Shown piece by piece: positions 35,879 through 44,663 of a stretch of 45,156 nucleotides of DNA; the first letter of the stretch is position 1; the number at the start of each line of letters is the position of its first letter. Origin of the DNA: Desulfurobacterium atlanticum. Lineage in GTDB: Bacteria; Aquificota; Aquificia; Desulfurobacteriales; Desulfurobacteriaceae. The position numbers were made by a program, and so were the translations under genes. The stretch is from contig NZ_FZOB01000014.1 of the NCBI RefSeq assembly GCF_900188395.1, positions 1-45,156 of the forward strand, in the 5' to 3' direction. The notes beneath the pieces were generated by a model. It did no database searches. It saw only the letters and a program-made list of their open reading frames with translations, and was not told where the DNA came from.

Positions 35879-37586
35879 AGCCATATATCGGTTCGGTAAG
35901 TTTATGGCGGGAGATAAGAAAACTGAAGATTTTATGACAGACAAAGTTGAAGCTGATAGGTTAATTATTTTAGAGTTTGATAGTGATGGAAATTTTATGG
36001 GTATTTCAGATACAAGGAACATTTCCGGTATTGAAAGCAAACTTCTTTATAAAAAAGTTAGAGCTTCACGCAGATGTAATTCAAATACGCCAACTTTCTT
36101 TTTAAACATTAAACATCCAGAAAAGAGTATCAGATGTCTGGAATCAATTTTTAATTGGCTTAAAAAATACTCAGAGAACATTGTTTGTATTAAAAATTAT
36201 GAAAAGGTAAAGGAAGAACTTTTAAATTATCTAAAGAATTTTCCACCTGAGAAAAATGAAAAAATTTTATTAACTACAACGTTTAACGGAAAATTTCCAG
36301 GAGAAATAGAAAGCATAGTAAAAGCATTTAAAATCGGTTATATGGAAGAATTTGAACCGGTTGAAGGTGTGTGTTCTCTCTGTGGAAAAAGAACTAAAGT
36401 TTCAGGAAAAAAATCACCTTATGCCTTTTACACTCTTGACAAGATAGGCTATATATCCGGCTTTTCAGAGAAAAATCATGAAAGGGGATTCCCTGTATGT
36501 ATAGACTGCTTTTTACTCCTTGATTTTGCTAAAAAGGTTATAGCTTCACATAAATTTTCCCTTACCAAATATGCTCCTTCCTATTGGCTTATCCCGGATC
36601 TTGTATTAACCGAAGTAGTTGACGAAAATACACAGGAAGTTTTTAAAAACATATTTGATTTAGAATTCTTAAAAAGGAAGTTAAATCTTACAAATAAAGA
36701 AAAACTTAAACTGTCCGATACTGACGAAGATATTCTTGACGTGTTAAAAGAACTTAAAGATACAGTATCTTTTCATTTTATTTTTCTAAAGATAAACAAT
36801 TCTCAGGAGCAAATAAGGCTTTATATTCAGGATGTTTATCCATCAAGAATAAAAAAACTCTTTGAAGTTAAATCTGCCATAGAGTCTGTTTTTAAACCGG
36901 AAAAAGAGTTTACTTTCAGCACTATCGGACAGTTTTTCTGGAAATGGGATAGAAATTCCCGCTCACGTGATTTAGAAGAATTCTTCCTTGAACTGATAGA
37001 TTCCATTTTCCGAAAAGTTCCGTATTCTGAAAACCTTCTTATTAAAATTCTGCTAAACGGTATAAGACAGACACTTTTAGATGAACTATTAGGAGAAAAA
37101 CTAAAAACCGCAAACAAAGCTTTTGATGCTCTTCTTTCATATCTGTTTGTTAAAGCTACTACGGAGGAAACTATGATAAACGGACAGTTTGATAATCTTG
37201 ATAAACTTCTGGAAGAACTTCCGCTACTCAAAACGGAAGAAAGTAAAGGAATATTTTTACTTGGTGTTTTAACTCAGCGTCTTATTGACAAGCAAGCTGC
37301 AAGTAGAGACGGCAGTAAACCATTTTTAAAAAAGCTTTCCGGACTTAAAATGAATGAAAGGGGTTTCAAAAAATTGATGACTGAATTAAGAGAAAAAATG
37401 GAAGCTTATGAAATTTTTAAAGGTTTTGAAAGGGAACTATTTGATATGGCTTCTGAATATTTTGCAAAAGCCCCATCTCCGTGGAAACTAAATGTAGATG
37501 AAATGAATTTCATATTTGCTGTTGGAATGGGAATGAAAAGCAGAATTTATAAAACCATTTTTGAAAAGGAGGAAGAAAATGATTAA
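35871..37586 (+). CDS. cas8b: Type I-B Cascade large subunit Cas8b (TM1802 family)
   Basis: Cas8b recognises the PAM and helps recruit Cas3 in type I-B Cascade. The 571-aa protein shows the TM1802-type zinc finger, C168 and C171 in GVCSLCGKRTK, then SPYAFYTLDKIGYISGF, then C210 and C213 in FPVCIDCFLLLD. The C-terminal half is helical (NERGFKKLMTELREKMEAYE), and may provide a small-subunit function as in other I-B systems. The ATG overlaps the type III Cas5-like gene by 8 bases and its 3' end overlaps cas7 by 8. Confidence 0.85.
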   Translation: MIEAIYRFGKFMAGDKKTEDFMTDKVEADRLIILEFDSDGNFMGISDTRNISGIESKLLYKKVRASRRCNSNTPTFFLNIKHPEKSIRCLESIFNWLKKYSENIVCIKNYEKVKEELLNYLKNFPPEKNEKILLTTTFNGKFPGEIESIVKAFKIGYMEEFEPVEGVCSLCGKRTKVSGKKSPYAFYTLDKIGYISGFSEKNHERGFPVCIDCFLLLDFAKKVIASHKFSLTKYAPSYWLIPDLVLTEVVDENTQEVFKNIFDLEFLKRKLNLTNKEKLKLSDTDEDILDVLKELKDTVSFHFIFLKINNSQEQIRLYIQDVYPSRIKKLFEVKSAIESVFKPEKEFTFSTIGQFFWKWDRNSRSRDLEEFFLELIDSIFRKVPYSENLLIKILLNGIRQTLLDELLGEKLKTANKAFDALLSYLFVKATTEETMINGQFDNLDKLLEELPLLKTEESKGIFLLGVLTQRLIDKQAASRDGSKPFLKKLSGLKMNERGFKKLMTELREKMEAYEIFKGFERELFDMASEYFAKAPSPWKLNVDEMNFIFAVGMGMKSRIYKTIFEKEEEND

Positions 37587-38496
37587 AAATCGTAGAGAGT
37601 ATCTTTTCTTCTATGATGTAACCGATGCAAATCCAAACGGTGACCCCATGGATGAAAACAGACCAAGAATAGATGAAGAAGTTGGAATCTGTTTTGTTAC
37701 TGATACAAGGCTTAAAAGAGTAATAAGAGATGAACTTGCTGATATGGGAGAAGAGATTTTTATCCGTGAGGAAAGAAAAGAAGATGGAAAATTAAAAACG
37801 AAAGAAGAACTTTTGGATCTTTACAATAACGGAGATTACAACGAAATAATAAGAAGATGCATAGATATACGGCTTTTTGGTGGAACATTTGCAGTCGGCG
37901 ATAACGCAAAAAGCTTTACAGGTCCTGTGCAGTTTAAATTTGGAAGATCTCTTCACAAAGTAAGTGTAAAACTTGTAAAAGGAACAACTGTAATGCCTTC
38001 TAAAGAAGGGAAAGGACAGGGAACCATGACAGATTTTTACATTATCCCTTACGGCTTATTTTGTTTTTACGGAATAGCAAATGAAAAAGCAGCAAAAGAC
38101 ACAGAACTAAAAGACGATGATTTAAAAAAAATGACAGAAGCAATGTGGAAAGGTATAAAAGAATCAACCGATGTAATTTCCCGCTCAAAGTTTGGTCACA
38201 TGCCAAGACTTTTAATAGAAATTATCTATAAAGAAAACACTAAAACACATATGGGTGAATTAAATAGGCTTGTTTCCATTAAAAAACCTGAAACGCTTGA
38301 CGAACTTGCAATAAGAGATATTGAAGAGATTGAGCTTGATTTTTCAAAATTAAAAAAAGTGGTTGAAGAATATAAAGATAAGATTGAAAAAATCTATTAT
38401 GCAGTTGATAAGAGACTCAAGTTTGCTGAAGGTTCAGAAGTTGAAAACATATTTGAAGGAATACCATTGGAGAAGTTCCCATGGCTTGCAGAATAA
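37579..38496 (+). CDS. cas7: Type I-B Cascade backbone Cas7 (Csh2 family)
   Basis: Cas7 forms the crRNA-binding backbone of Cascade. The 305-aa protein begins REYLFFYDVTDANPNGDPMD, the Csh2 signature (NPNGDP), with VTDTRLKRVIRDEL, DIRLFGGTFAV, FTGPVQFKFGRSLH and SKFGHMPRLLIEI. The frame is open from 37561, but ATG 37579 follows AAGGAGG and starts the conserved region. It overlaps cas8b by 8 bases and cas5 by 16. Confidence 0.93.
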   Translation: MIKNRREYLFFYDVTDANPNGDPMDENRPRIDEEVGICFVTDTRLKRVIRDELADMGEEIFIREERKEDGKLKTKEELLDLYNNGDYNEIIRRCIDIRLFGGTFAVGDNAKSFTGPVQFKFGRSLHKVSVKLVKGTTVMPSKEGKGQGTMTDFYIIPYGLFCFYGIANEKAAKDTELKDDDLKKMTEAMWKGIKESTDVISRSKFGHMPRLLIEIIYKENTKTHMGELNRLVSIKKPETLDELAIRDIEEIELDFSKLKKVVEEYKDKIEKIYYAVDKRLKFAEGSEVENIFEGIPLEKFPWLAE

Positions 38497-39227
38497 TTGC
38501 GTTTGATATATGGGGAGAGCTTGCTCATTTCAGGAGATTTTTTACCACATCTTCTCCATTGACTTTTTCCTTCCCACCACCAACCACAGTAAGAGGTATT
38601 ATTGGATCTATCTTAGGATTTTCAAAGGATGATTATATAGAAATCACTAATCGTTTAAATATCGGTATCAGATTACTTTCTCCTGTAAAGAAAATACGTT
38701 TCGGTTTAAACATAGTTTTTACTAAAGGTAGTGGAAAAAAATTTGAGCCCACCCTTTTCAGAGACCGCAAAGGTGATAACAAAAAAACAATTAGAACCCA
38801 GATATCAGCAGAATTTTTGAAAGATCCTAAATACAGAATTTTTATATCGGGAGATGATAAACTACTTGATAAACTTTTAGAATATCTACCCTTTCATAAG
38901 ACCGAATACACAGTTTCCCTTGGGCTTTCAGAATGTCTTGCTAACTTTTCGTTTACCGGAGAGTTTAAGGCTGAGCTTGTAGAAGAAACTTCAGAAATAC
39001 ACAGTGTAATTCCCACAGACAAAGTTTTCAAAATCGACATAGAAACTGACTTAAAGCTTGCGAAGGAAAGAATTCCCGTTTTTATGAACAAAAGAAGAGT
39101 TGTTCAAGAATATCAGGATGTTGTTTTTGATATTAAGGGTAAAGATTTAGAAGGGAGATTCAAAAATGTCTTCACAATCAGAGAAACGGGAGAGAACATT
39201 CACCTGTTTGCTTTCCCATCCCGATAA
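38481..39227 (+). CDS. cas5: Type I-B Cascade subunit Cas5
   Basis: Cas5 caps the crRNA 5' handle in Cascade. The 248-aa protein has the typical start IIAFDIWGELAHFRRFFTTS, LTFSFPPPTTVRGIIGSILG (the Cas5 loop PPTTVRGIIG) and LGLSECLANFSF. The C-terminal part (TIRETGENIHLFAFPSR) overlaps the cas3 start by 62 bases in another frame; the 5' end overlaps cas7 by 16 bases. Confidence 0.9.
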   Translation: MACRIIAFDIWGELAHFRRFFTTSSPLTFSFPPPTTVRGIIGSILGFSKDDYIEITNRLNIGIRLLSPVKKIRFGLNIVFTKGSGKKFEPTLFRDRKGDNKKTIRTQISAEFLKDPKYRIFISGDDKLLDKLLEYLPFHKTEYTVSLGLSECLANFSFTGEFKAELVEETSEIHSVIPTDKVFKIDIETDLKLAKERIPVFMNKRRVVQEYQDVVFDIKGKDLEGRFKNVFTIRETGENIHLFAFPSR

Positions 39228-41451
39228 ATACTTGATAAAGCATCTTCAAAATGTAGCAAAACTTGTTGAAGACACTTTTCCTATTAATGACGAAACCTTA
39301 AAGAAATTTGCTGTTTATGTGGCACAGTTCCATGATGTAGGTAAGGCAACACAATTTTTTCAACATTATATAAGAGGAGAAAAGATATTTTCTCAGGAAA
39401 AAAATCACTCTTTACTTTCAGCCATCATTCTTTTTTATTTTCTTCGTTATAACATGGATGAAAATCCTCTTTTATCTTTTCTTTCGTATGTTGCCGTTAA
39501 AAACCACCACTCTTTCCCTGAAGATGTATTTGAAGATGAAGGGGTTCTTACAGATATAGATTTGCTAAAAAAACAGCTTGATTCGCTTGAAGCTTCAATT
39601 TTCTCTGAAATGAAAGTAAAAATTGACCCAAACTCACTAAAAATAAACTTAGAAAATGTAATAAAAGATTTTAAACCTTTTCGTAGTTTAAGTAGATTCA
39701 AGAAAAAGTTTGGTGAAGTAAAAGACTATTTTCTTTACATTGCTTTTCTTTCCATCTGTTCTGCACTGCTTTTTGCCGATAGAAAAGATGCAGTTGATGT
39801 ACCAGAGATAAAATATTCCGATATTTCATACTTGCACTTTAAAAGTTTGATAGATTCCATTCCTGCAAAATATTCTATTGATAAATTACGGCAAAAAGCC
39901 AAAGATGCTGTTCTTTCAAAAGTATTTGACCCATCCAAAAGAGTTTACTCTATAAATCTTCCCACAGGTCTTGGGAAAACCTATACTGGATTTCTTTATG
40001 CACTTAAAATGAGAGAGATTTTAAAAAAACAAATTGGAAAAAATTTTAGGATAATTTATGCTCTTCCATTTGTATCAATTATTGACCAGAATTTTGAAAT
40101 TATTAAAGAAAAGTTACAACAGATTACAGATTCCTGCGACTCATCTTTAATAATTAAACATCATCATCTTTCAGAACCAGAATACAGAAAGGATGGAGAA
40201 AGTTTACCGTTTGATATTGGAAAAGTGCTGACAGAAGGATGGGAAAGTGAAATTGTGGTTACTACTATGGTTCAGCTTTTCAATGCTATTTTTCCAAAAA
40301 ATCGTTCTCAAGCTTTAAGATTTTCTCGCCTGCACAATACTATTGTTATTCTTGACGAAATTCAAACAATTCCTCTTAAATATTGGGAGATTTTTTCTCA
40401 AATTGTTGAAAATCTTGCTGAAGTCCTTGATTTTTACGTATTATTTATGACAGCAACAAAACCAGTAATTTTCCCAAATTGTGTTGAACTTGCCGGGAAA
40501 GAATTTTTTAAAGGTCTTAACAGATATAAAATAGATGTAGATATGGAAAAAAAGACCATTGATGAATTTCTAAGCACATTCAAATTTGAAGAAGATAAAA
40601 CTTACCTATTTATTCTAAACACAATTAAAAGTTCGCAAGAATTTTATAAAAAGCTAAAAGAGAAAGTTAATGGAGAAATTGAATATATCTCCGCCTCAAT
40701 CACCCCTTTTGAAAGGAAACAGCGCCTTGCAAAAATAAAAGAAGGGAAAGTTAAGTATCTTGTATCAACTCAGGTTGTTGAAGCAGGAGTGGATATAGAT
40801 TTTGACGTAGTGGTAAGAGACTTCGCCCCTTTTGATGCTCTAAATCAGTCAGCAGGAAGATGCAACAGAAATGGGGAAAAATCGGGAGCATTCAAAATTA
40901 TAAGACTTGTCGATGAAAAGGGTAAATTTTACTGGAGCTATATATACGATTCAATTTTATCTTCCTGCACTTATGAAACTCTTGAATGTGTAAACAATTT
41001 GACAGAAGAACAGTTTATAAACCTTACTGAAAAATACTTTAAACTTGTTAAAGACAGGGCAGTTGATAATGTAAAAGAATTGGCTTTATTTTCAGAGGCA
41101 CTTAAATATTTACGATTTTCAGGAAAAAATGGAAAAAGGTTCATAAAAGATATGAATCTTATTGAAAACGATTACGGAATAGAAGTTTTTGTCCAGATAA
41201 ATGAGAATGCTGTAAACGTATGGAACAAAATGATTGATATAGTTAAAAAGTTGAAGTCTGGAGAGCGTTCATCTTTCAAGGATTATATGAGATTAAAACC
41301 AAAATTTTATGAATTTGTCATTAGAGTTAATGTTGATGAAAAATCTTTACGGTTCTTTTCTGAAGAACTTGCTTTTCATTATATTCCTTTCAGGTATAAA
41401 GATATCTATTACGGAAAAACTGGCTTAAAAGAACCCAATTTAATATGGTAA
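39166..41451 (+). CDS. cas3: CRISPR helicase-nuclease Cas3
   Basis: Cas3 unwinds and degrades DNA bound by Cascade. The 761-aa protein carries an N-terminal HD nuclease (SHPDKYLIKHLQNVA with H26; QFHDVGKATQFF with H56-D57; NHHSFPED) and an SF2 helicase: Walker A PTGLGKT at 266-272, DEIQ box at 397-400 (VILDEIQTIP), FMTATKP, and QSAGRCNRNG as motif VI. It is complete in HD-helicase order. ATG 39166 is favoured by AGGGAG 9 bases upstream, although it lies 62 bases inside cas5. cas4 follows after 1 base. Confidence 0.93.
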   Translation: MSSQSEKRERTFTCLLSHPDKYLIKHLQNVAKLVEDTFPINDETLKKFAVYVAQFHDVGKATQFFQHYIRGEKIFSQEKNHSLLSAIILFYFLRYNMDENPLLSFLSYVAVKNHHSFPEDVFEDEGVLTDIDLLKKQLDSLEASIFSEMKVKIDPNSLKINLENVIKDFKPFRSLSRFKKKFGEVKDYFLYIAFLSICSALLFADRKDAVDVPEIKYSDISYLHFKSLIDSIPAKYSIDKLRQKAKDAVLSKVFDPSKRVYSINLPTGLGKTYTGFLYALKMREILKKQIGKNFRIIYALPFVSIIDQNFEIIKEKLQQITDSCDSSLIIKHHHLSEPEYRKDGESLPFDIGKVLTEGWESEIVVTTMVQLFNAIFPKNRSQALRFSRLHNTIVILDEIQTIPLKYWEIFSQIVENLAEVLDFYVLFMTATKPVIFPNCVELAGKEFFKGLNRYKIDVDMEKKTIDEFLSTFKFEEDKTYLFILNTIKSSQEFYKKLKEKVNGEIEYISASITPFERKQRLAKIKEGKVKYLVSTQVVEAGVDIDFDVVVRDFAPFDALNQSAGRCNRNGEKSGAFKIIRLVDEKGKFYWSYIYDSILSSCTYETLECVNNLTEEQFINLTEKYFKLVKDRAVDNVKELALFSEALKYLRFSGKNGKRFIKDMNLIENDYGIEVFVQINENAVNVWNKMIDIVKKLKSGERSSFKDYMRLKPKFYEFVIRVNVDEKSLRFFSEELAFHYIPFRYKDIYYGKTGLKEPNLIW

Positions 41452-41452
41452 T

Positions 41453-41956
41453 ATGGATTTAGAAAAAGCATTTATTAACGGAACACTTATCTGGTATTAC
41501 TACATTTGCAAACGGGAAGTGTGGCTTATTGCCCACGGAATAGAAGCAGAGCAGGATAACAGTTTCATTTCTATCGGCAGACTAATTCATGAAACTTATT
41601 ATAAAAGTAAAAAGAAAGAGTTATTTATAGACAACAAAATAAAGGTTGATATTCTTGAAAGTAGAAAAGTCATAGGTGAGGTAAAGAAAAGTTCCAGATT
41701 TCTGAAAAGTGCCAGAATGCAGCTTGTTTTTTATTTGTATTATATAAAGAAAGTAAAAGGAGAAGAACTTACAGGCGAACTACTGATACCTGAAGAGAGA
41801 AAGAGAATCCCTGTAAAACTTACAAAGAAATTGGAGAAAGAGATTGAAACAGCTATAGAAGAGATAGAAGAAATAATAAATCTTTCAAAACCTCCAAAGG
41901 CTGAAAAAACTGTCTTTTGTAAAAATTGCGCATACAGAGAATTTTGCTGGAGCTAA
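41453..41956 (+). CDS. cas4: CRISPR-associated exonuclease Cas4
   Basis: Cas4 trims prespacers and helps select PAM and orientation during spacer acquisition. The 167-aa protein has the RecB-like nuclease core: H46 (GRLIHETYY), D66 (KVDILES) and E76-V-K78 (IGEVKKSSR). The four iron-sulfur cysteines are C19 (YYICKREVW), C156, C159 and C165 (FCKNCAYREFCW). It lies 1 base from both cas3 and cas1. Confidence 0.93.
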   Translation: MDLEKAFINGTLIWYYYICKREVWLIAHGIEAEQDNSFISIGRLIHETYYKSKKKELFIDNKIKVDILESRKVIGEVKKSSRFLKSARMQLVFYLYYIKKVKGEELTGELLIPEERKRIPVKLTKKLEKEIETAIEEIEEIINLSKPPKAEKTVFCKNCAYREFCWS

Positions 41957-41957
41957 A

Positions 41958-42932
41958 ATGAAACAGCCTCTTATAATTTTTAAAAACGGTACAATCAAAA
42001 GAGAACAAAACACACTGTTTTTTATTGAGGAAAACGGAAGCAAGCATGTTATTCCTATAGAAGCAATATCAGAAATAGAAATCTTTGGAGAAATTAATTT
42101 CAACAAAAGAGTTCTTGAATTTTTAACGAAAAAGAAAATTCCTGTTCATTTCTATAATTATTACGGTTACTATACAGGCACTTATTATCCAAGAGAACAT
42201 CTAAATTCCGGATATGTAATTTTAAAACAAGCTGAACATTATCTGGACTATGATTTAAGGCTTTTTATAGCAAAAATGTTTGTTTATGGAGCGTATCGCA
42301 ACACAAGACAAAACTTAATCAACTATAAATGTGATGAGATTGTTGAAATTATAGATTTTAAATCATCTAACATAGATAAAGCTGCAACCATTGAAGAACT
42401 AATGGCTATAGAAGGCAACATAAAAGAGGCTTACTACAGCGGATTTAATCAAATTTTAAAACAATTTTCATTTGAGAAAAGAGAAAAACGACCTCCTGAT
42501 AGTGAAATAAATGCAATGATAAGTTTTGGAAACACCTTACTTTATACAAAAGTGTTGAGTGAAATTTACTTTACCCATCTTGACCCTCGTATAGGTTATC
42601 TCCACGAAACAAACAATAGAAGTTTCAGTTTAAATCTTGATATTGCAGAAATTTTTAAGCCTGTTATTGTAGATAGGCTGATTTTTAATCTCGTAAACAG
42701 GAAGATTATTAGAAAAGAACATTTTGAAAAAGAAGCAGGAGCATACTTTTTAAACGAACAAGGGAAAAGAATTTTCGTTCAAGCTTTTGAAAGTCGCCTT
42801 AAAGATACCATTAAACACAGAAGATTAAATAGAAAAGTCTCACTTCAAAGGCTGATAAGACTTGAATGCTATAAATTGGTTAAGCACTTAATTCAGGATG
42901 AAATATATGAACCGTTTGTGATGAGGTGGTAA
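41958..42932 (+). CDS. cas1: CRISPR integrase Cas1 (type I-B)
   Basis: Cas1 with Cas2 integrates spacers at the leader end. The 324-aa protein has the three metal ligands E152 (MAIEGNIKEAYY), H216 (DPRIGYLHETNN) and E231 (LNLDIAEIFKP). The N-terminal beta domain contains IPVHFYNYYGYYTGTYYPRE, as in Cas1b. It shares one base with cas2 (TAATG). Confidence 0.96.
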   Translation: MKQPLIIFKNGTIKREQNTLFFIEENGSKHVIPIEAISEIEIFGEINFNKRVLEFLTKKKIPVHFYNYYGYYTGTYYPREHLNSGYVILKQAEHYLDYDLRLFIAKMFVYGAYRNTRQNLINYKCDEIVEIIDFKSSNIDKAATIEELMAIEGNIKEAYYSGFNQILKQFSFEKREKRPPDSEINAMISFGNTLLYTKVLSEIYFTHLDPRIGYLHETNNRSFSLNLDIAEIFKPVIVDRLIFNLVNRKIIRKEHFEKEAGAYFLNEQGKRIFVQAFESRLKDTIKHRRLNRKVSLQRLIRLECYKLVKHLIQDEIYEPFVMRW

Positions 42933-43198
42933 TGTTTGTTATTTTGGTTTACGACGCTGGAGAAAAAAGAGTTCAAAAATTTTTAAAAATCTGCAGAAAA
43001 TATCTTGTTCATGTTCAAAACTCAGTTTTTGAAGGTGAAATCACAGAAGCAGTATTGAAAATGTTAATAAATGAGCTTAAAACAGTTATTAATGAAGATG
43101 AAGACTCTGTATTAGTATATAAATTTAGAACCAAAAAATACTATGAAAGATTATCGCTTGGCATTGACAAACCTTCTCATGAAAAATTTGTTTTCTAA
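42932..43198 (+). CDS. cas2: CRISPR adaptation protein Cas2
   Basis: Cas2 is the dimeric scaffold of the integration complex. The 88-aa protein begins MFVILVYDAGEKRVQKFLKI, with the conserved aspartate D8, and has HVQNSVFEGEIT, the usual Cas2 interface strand. The frame is open two codons earlier, but the ATG at 42932, which overlaps the cas1 stop, starts the family sequence. The leader and array begin downstream. Confidence 0.95.
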   Translation: MFVILVYDAGEKRVQKFLKICRKYLVHVQNSVFEGEITEAVLKMLINELKTVINEDEDSVLVYKFRTKKYYERLSLGIDKPSHEKFVF

Positions 43199-43389
43199 CA
43201 ACTGTCGGGAAAGAAAATTTATTTGATGGCAAGTTAAAACCTTGCCTCCCTAAGAATATCATAATACGCATAAGTTTTTTATAAATATCTTAATAATCAT
43301 CTCCGACACTTGACTTGCGATATTAAGTAATGATAATATAGATATAAACCTTGACGTTCTTTGAAAAAAGAATAAATTATTTAAATAGG
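43199..43389 (+). promoter_or_regulatory. CRISPR leader with putative array promoter
   Basis: This is a 191-base AT-rich stretch between cas2 and the first repeat with no open frame of note. It contains TTGACT (43310-43315) and TAATAT (43334-43339) 18 bases apart, a good promoter match pointing into the array, about 50 bases before repeat 1. A small stem GGCAAG/CTTGCC lies soon after the cas2 stop (about 43228-43246), without a T-run. Leader position and repeat polarity (ATTGAAAC at the 3' end) agree, so spacer 1 should be the newest. Confidence 0.7.
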
Positions 43390-44023
43390 GTTTTAAGCGT
43401 ACCTCTAAGGAATTGAAACTAGAAATAAAAAAAAAGAAAATGGAGGTAGAAAATGGGTTTTAAGCGTACCTCTAAGGAATTGAAACATAAATGATATATG
43501 TAAATGATTGCTTTCTGCTCGGAGGGTTTTAAGCGTACCTCTAAGGAATTGAAACTTTATACAGAAAACAAAATCAAAGGAGGTAAAAAATGGTTTTAAG
43601 CGTACCTCTAAGGAATTGAAACTTCAATAAAAGATAAGTTTTTAGAAAAATGTTATAGACTGTTTTAAGCGTACCTCTAAGGAATTGAAACCTGTATCCC
43701 TCTTCAACGTATTTCCTAACCCTTTCTTGTTTTAAGCGTACCTCTAAGGAATTGAAACGGGGGTTCTCCGCCATGCATAGCGTATAGTAAACTAGTTTTA
43801 AGCGTACCTCTAAGGAATTGAAACACGATATGCGTTGGTGGTGGAAGCTGTTTAAGTTCTGTTTTAAGCGTACCTCTAAGGAATTGAAACCTTCCATATC
43901 TAACCTCCTTTCTCGGTTTTCTATATTGTTTTAAGCGTACCTCTAAGGAATTGAAACGTGAGTATAGCGATATAGTTATAGAAAATAAGGATTGTTTTAA
44001 GCGTACCTCTAAGGAATTGAAAC

Positions 44024-44328
44024 CGATGCCCTGTTCAAAAATAAAAATAGGGGAGATAAAGTTTTAAGCGTACCTCTAAGGAATTGAAACCGATGCCCTG
44101 TTCAAAAATAAAAATAGGGGAGATAAAGTTTTAAGCGTACCTCTAAGGAATTGAAACCGATGCCCTGTTCAAAAATAAAAATAGGGGAGATAAAGTTTTA
44201 AGCGTACCTCTAAGGAATTGAAACCGATGCCCTGTTCAAAAATAAAAATAGGGGAGATAAAGTTTTAAGCGTACCTCTAAGGAATTGAAACCGATGCCCT
44301 GTTCAAAAATAAAAATAGGGGAGATAAA
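44024..44328 (+). repeat. Spacers 10-14: the same 37-base spacer five times in tandem
   Basis: The spacer starts CGATGCCCTGTTC and ends GGGGAGATAAA. It occurs at 44024-44060, 44091-44127, 44158-44194, 44225-44261 and 44292-44328, giving a 67-base tandem unit with no visible differences. Repeat-mediated slippage or unequal recombination in the array would produce this. Confidence 0.95.
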
Positions 44329-44358
44329 GTTTTAAGCGTACCTCTAAGGAATTGAAAC

Positions 44359-44663
44359 TAAACATTAATTTATTTACAATTTTATCAATCCTTAAGTTTT
44401 AAGCGTACCTCTAAGGAATTGAAACTAAACATTAATTTATTTACAATTTTATCAATCCTTAAGTTTTAAGCGTACCTCTAAGGAATTGAAACTAAACATT
44501 AATTTATTTACAATTTTATCAATCCTTAAGTTTTAAGCGTACCTCTAAGGAATTGAAACTAAACATTAATTTATTTACAATTTTATCAATCCTTAAGTTT
44601 TAAGCGTACCTCTAAGGAATTGAAACTAAACATTAATTTATTTACAATTTTATCAATCCTTAA
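44359..44663 (+). repeat. Spacers 15-19: a second 37-base spacer five times in tandem
   Basis: The spacer starts TAAACATTAATTTA and ends CAATCCTTAA. It occurs at 44359-44395, 44426-44462, 44493-44529, 44560-44596 and 44627-44663, directly after the first block, also in 67-base units without differences. Confidence 0.95.

Noticed and set aside
41453-41956. Cas4 as a restriction-type RecB nuclease unrelated to CRISPR
   Set aside because: The four iron-sulfur cysteines and the position between cas3 and cas1 identify Cas4.
43228-43246. GGCAAG/CTTGCC stem as terminator of the cas operon
   Set aside because: The stem is six pairs and no T-run follows on the plus strand.
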